This document shows, in pieces, positions 56,486-64,000 of a stretch of 64,000 bases of DNA (position 1 is its first letter; each line of letters starts with the position of its first letter). The notes under the pieces are model-generated. The model was not told the DNA's origin, did no database searches, and was given only the letters and a program-made list of their open reading frames with translations. Source of the stretch: Malania oleifera (taxonomy: Eukaryota; Streptophyta; Magnoliopsida; Santalales; Ximeniaceae); assembly GCF_029873635.1 (NCBI RefSeq), contig NC_080418.1, positions 8,814,562-8,878,561 of the forward strand, read 5' to 3'. Made by a program: the position numbers and the translations under genes.

Positions 56486-57410
56486 TCAGTCTCTGGCTGA
56501 CCTCTTGGATGGAATCTCTAGCACTATCAACTGCTTATTAGTCTCAACATCTCCCGGAACCTGTAAGGGAACATCCACATCACATCTACCCTGGTGGTCA
56601 TCCTGAACATCCTTCTCAACCTGAGATGGAAAAATTTTCAAAGGAACTAGATCCACATCAGTCGAATTGTCACCCTGTTGAGACATAGATTTCTGTGTCT
56701 TCTCAATATCCTGAATCGTCTGATCTTTTATAAACACGACATCTCTGCTTCTCAAAATTTTCTTCTCAACTAGATCATAAAGCTTGTATCCAAACTCATC
56801 TTGACCGTAGCCAAGGAATATACACTGTCGAGTTTTCTCATCAAGTTTGGACCTTTCATCTTTTGGAATATGCACAAATACTTTGCACCCAAAAATACGC
56901 AGGTGATTATAGGAAACATCCTTACCTGTCCAAACTCTGTCTGGCACATCAAACTATAGAGGAACATAGGGTGTAAGATTCAACACATGAACAACAATGC
57001 TCAATGCCTCCCCTCAAAAGGATTTTGACAACCGAACTTGTGAAAGTAAACATCTCACTCTCTCAACCATTGTTCTGTTCGTCCTTTCTGCTATGCTATT
57101 CAATTGAGGAGTTTTCAGAGGAGTCTTTTGATGCTGAATACCTTGTTGTCTACAATACTTATCAAATGGACTAGAATACTCTCCACCGTTATTAGTCCGG
57201 ATGCACCTCAGTTTCTTCCTAGCCTGTCTCTTAACTTCGGCTTGAAATTGCTTGAACTCAGCCAACACTTGGTCTTTTGACTTCAAGGTATATACCCATA
57301 ACTTCCTTGAATGATCATCTATGAAGGTCACAAAGTATGTGGAGCCACCAAGTGTTCTCGTCTTCATAGGGCCACACACATCCGAATGTACCAAATCCAG
57401 TATCTCTAAC
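56486..57410 (-). pseudogene. Copia-3 integrase
   Basis: The core (57410-57014) has ILDLVHSDVCGPMKTRTLGG, STYFVTFIDDHSRKLWVYTL, IRTNNGGEYSSPFDKYCRQQ and TPQLNSIAERTNRTMVERVR. The second catalytic Asp of the usual R-x-DNGGEY is Asn here. The C-terminal part (56947-56486) has HLRIFGCKVFVHIPKDERSK, CIFLGYGQDEFGYKLYD and ILRSRDVVFIKDQTI. Cut at LEILDL by the Gypsy-2 LTR. Confidence 0.9.
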
Positions 57411-59158
57411 TGTAATAACCCAAAAAATGTAGAATAATAATAATGGTCATCAAAACGAAAGTGTTTCTTTGTTAGGATCCTTGATTCCATGTTTTATGTC
57501 TAAGAAGGACCTTATCTAAGCGAGTGCTCAGAGACCATTGCGATTCAGTCGATCCTTGGAGGTCAATCTAGTCAAAATGAAATTTCATAGGATAAACATG
57601 GTAGACACCACTTGTACATGTAAATAAATACATATACATAAAATAATGTTTTGATTGACATAATTTGTAGAAATATATAATAATAATAATAATAATATAG
57701 GTATCCTATGCGGGGCCCACATGACCGTGTGAGGCCCACTTGAGTCATGAACTCGTGTGGGATCCATATGAGTCCCAAAGTTGTGTTAGGCCCATGCAAT
57801 CGTGTGAGGACTATTGGAGTTATATAAGACCCACTTGGGTCTCAAAATTGTGTGGGACCCATAAGAACATATGGGGTCCACATGAGTTTTCAAAAGTCAA
57901 ACTTAATTCGTTTTCAAATATATATATATATACATACTAAAACATAACTTAAAAATAATAACAACATAATAATAATGATTTAAAAATAAATAAATTAATA
58001 AATAATTAATTAAGTAAATTAATTAAAAATTAATTAAATGAGAGTGTTGGCAAGCACTCTCATTTTCCCCACATGGACCCCCATCCCCATCCCATACCTC
58101 CCATCCCAAGCCCATCCCATGCTCATTCCTTACCCATTCCTTTATTTTAAAAAAATTAGAATTTCACCCCTCTCCCTACACTTTTACAAATTCCATTTTC
58201 ATTCTCAAAATTTTTCTATAAATAGGAAACTTTCAACCTTCATTTTTCACAAAAAATTTCCAAAGGAAGAGAAAGATTAGTGAGTGAAAGAATTAGTGGC
58301 GGAGGGAGAATTTTTACTATAATTAAAATTCTCACTCATCTACTCTTTATGATCTCATTTTTTTAGAGATATTCGTTGTGATCGATCACAAGGTTAAGTA
58401 AGAAGTAAGTAAATTGGATTATGTTGGATTTTTTTTGAAATTTATACCCAAATTTATTTGTAAATAAATTTTGATTATGTTAGTTATTTTCATAAAAATT
58501 CTCCCGAGTTTATTTTTACGCATATTTATTTATACCAGTTTTATCTTTAATATACTTGCGTTTATTTTTTAGTTAAGAAATGTTCTAAACCCCTCGGATA
58601 TTTTACAACATTAATTTCTATTTAAGAGAATATTTTTAACATGAAAATTGTGTGGCATGAGTTTATTTTTACATTGCATATTTTATGAAAATATAAGTAA
58701 AGATGAAATGAGTTGATTTTTACATTACATATTTCACGAAAATATGAGTAAAGATGAGATTTTAATGATATTATTTAAATTGTATAAATTATATAATAAG
58801 ATGTTTTCAAAACCCTTTATAGCTTAGACGATATAGAAAATTACGAATGTTTGGTAGTACAGCTTAAAGTTTAAACGGATCAGAGTGCACCCACACTGTT
58901 ACAGAGTGATTTTATATGATAGTGAATTTCTCCTGAGTACACACTTGGATTGGACCAGGGTTTAATAGGGAAAATCTCACTTAATGATTATGTACGTCAA
59001 TTTAGTTTGCCTGGCCAACCAGTTAAGTCCAGTCTTCGGACAACACAACCTAGTCATGAGGGTAAACATGACTTACGACTAACAGAAACATTACTTATGA
59101 CTAACAAAAACATGACTTGCGACTAATAGACCTAAGAGTGGTTTTTTTACAATATATG

Positions 59159-59191
<33 letters not shown>
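59159..59191. repeat. (TA)n microsatellite
   Basis: Uninterrupted alternating T and A within the Gypsy-2 LTR. Confidence 0.9.
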
Positions 59192-59196
<5 letters not shown>

Positions 59197-60087
59197 ATTA
59201 CGTGTACAGAATTATTGATGATTTGAAGGAAAAACATATGTTTATATGAACATGGTCATGCTTGTGCCTCAATGATGATCTAAAGGAAACGTATAAGGAA
59301 AAGTATATATATACGTATATAATTAAATATTTTAATTACAATTTTAAAGTTAAAAGTTTAATTTAACAGTTACAGTATATGATTATTAAATTTCACTGTT
59401 GTAGTTGATGGTAAAAGTTTTATACAAAAAATTTTAAATTTACATTTATTTTAAAAGCAGTTTTGAAGTTATAGTATTACTGTTAATTAGTGCTCTGGTT
59501 TAATAAAACCTGACCTCCGACCGTTAAATAAAACCCGAACCCCAGCCGTCAAATAAAACCCGACTCACAGCCGTTAAATCAAATCTCAGTATTTTGTAAA
59601 GGTAGTTTCAGTGTTTTTCATAAACAGTTCAGTATTTTCACAACCATACCCAAATCCGGTTACACAATAACCATATTGATTATTCACTTACCACACAATT
59701 TCAATATTTGAATATAGTTCAATAAACAACCAGGAAAAACTTAATATATTTAGTTCGTACGATAAACCAAGCTTTCCACCGTTCATTTTATTCAAAATAC
59801 CATAATATATAATCATAGTTTATAAACCTCCTTTTTGAATCTTCGGTTTTCGAAATAACTTTGAAACTATAGGTATACATACATATAACACCTTTTAATC
59901 AATTCAAATTCAATAAATAAATAAAAAAAACTAACTTAACTTAATCCCCTTGTTCCTGAAAAAGAAATCGATTCCGTTCGAAAAATGGAAAACCCTAACT
60001 TTTCGATCCGCCTCCGAAAACAAACTGGCAAGCCGAGAAAAGAGAGGAAGATGATCGAGATTGAGCACGGGCTCCGAGTGAGCCTAC

Positions 60088-60089
<2 letters not shown>

Positions 60090-60170
<81 letters not shown>
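60090..60170 (+). repeat. (GA)40 microsatellite
   Basis: About 81 bp of pure GA, then impure GA-rich text to 60257. It reads as an Arg-Glu run in an open frame that is a simple-repeat artefact. Confidence 0.95.
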
Positions 60171-60172
<2 letters not shown>

Positions 60173-60226
60173 ACGAGAGAGTGAGAGTATAGAGAGAGAG
60201 AGTCCTAAAACCCTAAGAGAGAGAAG

Positions 60227-60257
<31 letters not shown>

Positions 60258-60314
60258 AAATATTTGAGTTCTAAAAAAATATAAGTTGCTTAGCCCTTAA
60301 GTAAGCCAACTCGT

Positions 60315-60440
60315 AGGAAAATTGTCGACAATTTTCCCAGCCCTCACAAAACCGTTGACGGTTTGGCAGTTAACCCTCCCCCGTTGACTGAAACCGGCGA
60401 CGGTTTTCCCAAGCTCTATAAAACCGTTGACGGTTTGGGT
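60315..60440. repeat. CCGTTGACGG/CCGGCGACGG palindrome cluster in the Gypsy-2 LTR
   Basis: Four units of AAACCGNNGACGGTTT type within 126 bp. The equivalent in the second LTR piece is at 61610-61735, including a perfect AAACCGTCGACGGTTT. Confidence 0.85.
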
Positions 60441-60534
60441 CCTGCCAAACTAATTTCCTTCTTTTTCTTTTGTTTTCCTTTATTTCTCTCTTTTATATTT
60501 ATTTTCTTTTATTTTTTGGGTTCGGGTTTCTACA

Positions 60535-61383
60535 ATCTCCCCTCCTAATAAAAATTTTGTCCTCGAAATTTGCTAACTATTATCGATCACATCCTCTAGA
60601 GTTTTTCTTAAATAACGATTCATCTCTGCCAAAGAGTCAGTAGCCACTCATATAGCGGTCCCGTCCCAAGTTTATTAAATATCCTCACTTATGGAGGAGG
60701 AATACCGTGGTTACACACAATGTCTCGGGAGATTACAATACTATACAAAACTCTCCCAAAGAGCATCCATATACGTAACCGAAACTAAACTAATAATACC
60801 AAACAAACCTACCTTACGCAACCTGGATACAAAACCAGACACCTACTTGTCTAGTGTTGAACCTCTTTGAAAAGCTGTGAGTACTTCTGACGTATTTCTG
60901 TCTCTAATTCCGAAGAAACCTCCTCGATTGCATGATTCTGCCACAACACTTTCACTAATGGTATTTCCTTAGTACACAGTTCCAATATTTTCTGATCCAG
61001 AATCTGAACTAGTACCTCCTCATATGCCAAAACATCCACGATCTCCAAAGGCTTATAACTTATCACATGCGAAGGATCTGACACGTACTTCCTCAGCACC
61101 GATACGTGGAAAACATTATGAACCTTAGACAAAGTTGGGGGTAACGCCACTCGATAGGCAACTGGACCAAATCTTTCCAGGATCTCAAATGGCTCAATAT
61201 ACTTAAGGCTCAACTTACCCTTCTTCCTAAACCTTATTACTCTTTTCATCGGAGCAATTCTCCAAAATATCATATCACCAATCTCGAACTCGAGTTCCTG
61301 TCAGCGAGTATCTGCATAGCTCTTCTGCCAACTCTGTGCTGTTTTAATACTCTCTCTGATTAGCTCGACCTTTACAGAGGTCT
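60535..61383 (-). pseudogene. Gypsy-2 Pol C-terminal remnant
   Basis: AGGAGGGGAGAT (minus strand, 60535-60546) is the polypurine tract. The frame 61273-60851 has FWRIAPMKRVIRFRKKGKLS, YIEPFEILERFGPVAYRVAL, PTLSKVHNVFHVSVLRKYVS and LVKVLWQNHAIEEVSSELET: the GPY/F module and C-terminal integrase end of plant gypsy elements. Upstream codons (KVELIRESIKTAQSWQKSYA, then a stop) extend to about 61380, where the sequence jumps into LTR text. About 270 bp between the frame end and the polypurine tract show no domain. Confidence 0.88.
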
Positions 61384-61814
61384 ACGAAAAAAGAAAAAAG
61401 AAAAACCCTAGCTTTTCGATCCACTGCCGACAAGCTGAGAAAATAGAGGAAGATGATCAGAGACCGAGCACGAGCTCTGAGTGAGCCTATGAGAGAGTGA
61501 GAGTAGAGAGAGAGAGTCCAAAAACCCTAAGAGAGAGAGAGAGAGAGAGATTTGAATTCTAAAAAAATATGAGTTGCTTAGCGCTTAAGTAAGCTAACTC
61601 ATAGGAAAACCATCGATGGTTTTCCTGCCCTCACAAAATCATTGATGGTTTGACCATTGACCCTCCCTTGTTGGCTGAAATCGGCGACGATTTTCCCAAG
61701 CTCTATAAAACCGTCGACGGTTTGGGTCTTGCCAAACGAATTTCCTTCTTTTTCTTTTATTTTTGTTTATTTCTCTCTTTATTTTATTTTATTTTTTAGG
61801 TTTAGGTTTCTGCA
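61384..61814 (-). repeat. Gypsy-2 second LTR, truncated
   Basis: Matches 59970-60534 in the same orientation but lacks the long GA run and about 2.6 kb of the LTR's other end. The direct junction of pol to mid-LTR shows a large internal deletion that removed gag, protease, RT, RNase H and most of this LTR. Confidence 0.8.
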
Positions 61815-62130
61815 CACCTTCTAGGCATCTTGTATTTTGTGGTGTCAATTACACCCACTGAAAAATCAAAATGAGCGTTTTCATAAAATCTATGAATTGG
61901 AGGGCGTGACAAGTGATTGATAAGAGAATTGTATGCTTGTAAATGAAAATGATATTAATTTGATGCATGCAAATTCACTTGCCGTGATCTACTATATTGC
62001 GCTTTGGATTCTAATATTCTGCTTGAGATTATGGCATGTACAAATGCGAGGGATAGACCTAGGAAAAGGAGACCACCACTTCGGAAGTGCACTAATAGAA
62101 TAGGAGGTATATGTTTCTCACTTTAGCTCA
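61815..62130. other. Unassigned DNA right of Gypsy-2
   Basis: No gene. I do not see Copia-3 sequence resuming here and no 5 bp duplication matching CTAAC (57406-57410). Confidence 0.45.
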
Positions 62131-62199
62131 ATTGATGATTCATGTATTGAATGTTGTATTGCTTCATGTGTTGAATCATCTATTGAATATTAAGATAGT

Positions 62200-62900
62200 T
62201 CTGTTACTAATGTATGCGATGATTCATATGAAAAAAATTATGATATAACTTATGATGAATCTTCTATTGTTTCTGATGATATTACTGTATGTAATGATTC
62301 ATATGATAATGATTATAATAATTTCTGTGATGAATCATGTGCCGAAATGATAAATGAAAGCATGCCCTTGAACAAAGAACTAGAATATACTTTATTTAAA
62401 AGGCATAAACTTCTAGTTAGGGTGTCTAAGCAGAAAATAGTCTTCACAAATGAAAGTAGAAGGTTAGCAAAACTATTAGAAGATCTAAAATATTATTATG
62501 CTACCCTTGAGAAGAAAAAGATAGAGAAAATTTTGAAAATTATTTGCTTAGAGAAAGAAACAGATGATTATTCTAGAGCTACACTCAAAGTTATAAATAA
62601 AAAGAATAATCATAATAAATCCTTAGAAATTAAAAAGAAAAATCATTTTAAAAAGGATTTAGGATTATCATGTGATTCCCACTGTCATGCCTCATCGAGC
62701 AATCATAAGAATTGTAAGCATAATCTTTCACATATTTACAAAACCTGCTTACACTGTAAAAGAAAAAGGCACATTTAGTTTACTTACTCATCCAAAAGTG
62801 TCAAAGGCTTAGAAAAAGAAATGATGTGGGTAATTTGAAAGCAAACCTAGTAGGAGACGAGGAAGGATGGTTTCAATAAGAAATTACATAATTATTTAAT
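62200..62900 (+). pseudogene. Copia gag C-terminal remnant (Sirevirus-like)
   Basis: An open stretch rich in Asp, Ser and Cys (DESSIVSDDITVCNDSYDND, then NNFCDESCAEM) leads from 62347 into a Lys/Glu/Leu-rich probable coiled coil (RLAKLLEDLKYYYATLEKKK). A zinc-knuckle-like TCLHCKRKRHI follows, with the final Cys lost, then a TAG and SKSVKGLEKEMMWV. That order of acidic region, coiled coil, CCHC and a Gly-Leu-Glu-Lys-x-x-Trp-Val block is typical of gag from long-gag copia elements. No other domain is visible. Confidence 0.5.
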
Positions 62901-63370
62901 TCTTCCTTAGTTCCTAGGTTTAAGGGTTGTAATGACTATAGGCTTGGGAAGTGGTGTGTGCTTAAACTTCCCTTCTTAAGCTCTTAAACTTTAAATCAAA
63001 TCATTTAGAGCTTCATATCCCTATGATGAAGTTGAACGGCTAAAAGGATTGCACTAGGTTTCAATTTAAAGGAAATTTAAATGTCTAAGAAACCTACACA
63101 CGAGCAGTTAAAATTAAAAGCCATTCAAACTTGAGCTTCATACGTTTTGAGATTCATAAGAAAAGAGGCAGACATAGGCTTAGCATCTTAACGAATATTC
63201 ATTGTGACTTTTTGGTCCGATAAGCCTAAAGCATTCATCGCCAAGATTAAAACATTGAAAATCTTAAGAACCTTGGCTAAAATATTTAGAGATGAAAAAG
63301 GCATAAAGTGATTAAGTGTATAACTCAGGGGGATCATGTATCTTTTATGGTTATAAATTGAAATTTTCTC
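62901..63370. other. Unassigned DNA
   Basis: No gene. Possibly further decayed Copia sequence downstream of the gag remnant. Confidence 0.4.
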
Positions 63371-64000
63371 TTGATCTTATATCATATTATATGCTCATAT
63401 GCTTTTATGGGAACTAAATTGCACATTACTATCCATAATGCACTGATTGATAAAAACTGTTGGATAGTTTTATTTTACATGATTTGTATTTGAGCTACCT
63501 GATTGCATGTTTGTCTGGAATGCCTTTTACATAGCGGATGCAGTGATGAGAATTGCATGCTTGTAGATAATTTAGGTTGTTGCATGATTTATATGAATAT
63601 TTTGTTAAAAACAACTAGCTATCAGGTACAGGTTTTATGGGAAATGTTCTATTTACAGATGACATGCTGCCGAAATTTTGAAATGTTTTCTTGATCTTAT
63701 ATCATATTATATGCTTATATGCTTTTATGGGAACTAAATTGCACATTGCTATCCATAATGCACTGATTGATAAAAATTGTTGGATAGTTTTATTTTACAT
63801 GATTTGTATTTGAGCTACCTGATTGCATGTTTGTCTAGAATGCCTCTTGCATAGCGGATGCAGTGATGAGAATTGCATGCTTGTAGATAATTTAGGTTGT
63901 TGCATGATTTATATGAATATTTTGTTGAAAACAACTAGCTATCAGGTACAGGTTTTATGGGAAATGTTTTATTTACAGACGACATGCTGCCGAAATTTTG
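63371..64000. repeat. 320 bp tandem repeat, at least two units
   Basis: Unit 1 is 63371-63690; unit 2 starts at 63691 with the same 'ttgatcttatatcatattat' and runs off the window after 310 bp. About ten differences are visible by eye. The unit contains 'gacatgctgccgaaattttg'. Non-coding. Confidence 0.93.

Larger units (their letters stand above)
54335..57410 (-). mobile_element. Copia-3: Ty1/copia element, 3' half
   Basis: Minus-strand copia with 3' LTR, RNase H, RT and integrase core; integrase is interrupted at 57410 by Gypsy-2. The gag, protease and 5' LTR were not found between 61815 and 64000 and presumably lie beyond the window or are lost. RT and RNase H blocks resemble those of Copia-1 (SKSFAMKDLG, YVDDML), so both are probably of the same copia lineage, but the LTRs differ. 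Confidence 0.9.
57411..60534 (-). repeat. Gypsy-2 3' LTR (about 3.1 kb)
   Basis: The + strand ends are TGTAATAACCC and GGGTTTCTACA, inverted termini. Very long LTR, with 'gtgtgggacccat'-like short repeats (57720-57890), a (TA)n run (59159-59191), three copies of a unit of about 28 bp around 'gccgttaaataaaacccgac' (59500-59580), (GA)40 and two CGACGG palindromes near the right end. The right 560 bp match 61384-61814. The full length as one LTR is inferred, since the second copy is truncated. Confidence 0.75.

Noticed and set aside
59985..60284. Open frame with a long Arg-Glu repeat
   Set aside because: It is a translation of the (GA)n microsatellite within the Gypsy-2 LTR.

Overview
The window is a repeat-dense piece of an angiosperm nuclear genome. 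I infer a eudicot, probably woody, but cannot name a species. The grounds are GT-AG introns, a plant-type three-exon beta-tubulin, plant Copia and Gypsy retrotransposons primed by initiator-Met tRNA, plant LINEs and tRNA-derived SINEs, and AT-rich intergenic DNA. Only two host protein-coding genes are supported, both on the + strand. One is a complete beta-tubulin (14950-16927, three exons, 445 aa). The other is a complete mitochondrial ribosomal protein mS34 (29700-45786, three exons, 150 aa), whose second intron is about 15.5 kb and filled with mobile elements. Its last exon (45662-45786) is easy to miss because it lies so far from the first two.

Layout. 1-5981: non-coding DNA with segments A, B and C, which recur in a different order at 45.1-54.3 kb. 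5982-11187: Copia-1, with both LTRs and a target-site duplication, coding region decayed. 11193-14949: intergenic DNA and the tubulin promoter. 14950-16927: beta-tubulin. 16928-21794: intergenic DNA with a small hAT-like element. 21795-29394: Copia-2, with both LTRs and a perfect TTTAT duplication, its reverse transcriptase split by a 2.3 kb solo LTR. 29700-45786: mS34, with exons 1 and 2 just downstream of Copia-2. Intron 2 holds a TRIM-like element, a long-TIR DNA element, a MITE, SINEs, and a LINE split by a 3.7 kb composite insertion. 45832-54334: second copy of the duplicated segments, interrupted by a minus-strand chromovirus-type Gypsy (47759-52990). 54335-57410: 3' half of Copia-3 (minus strand), cut at its integrase by a large Gypsy LTR (57411-60534) and the deleted remains of that element (to 61814). 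61815-64000: Copia gag remnant (Sirevirus-like) and a 320 bp tandem repeat running off the window.

The two duplicated segments act as empty sites for each other. Copy 2 lacks Copia-1; copy 1 lacks the Gypsy and Copia-3. The most unusual points are the giant mS34 intron, the permuted duplication whose B'/C' breakpoints abut exactly in the other copy, and clusters of CGTCGACG-type palindromes in the LTRs of at least three element families. I found no operon-like, CRISPR or defence-type system. Coordinates of element edges come from reading repeats by eye; those anchored by target-site duplications are exact and the others are approximate.
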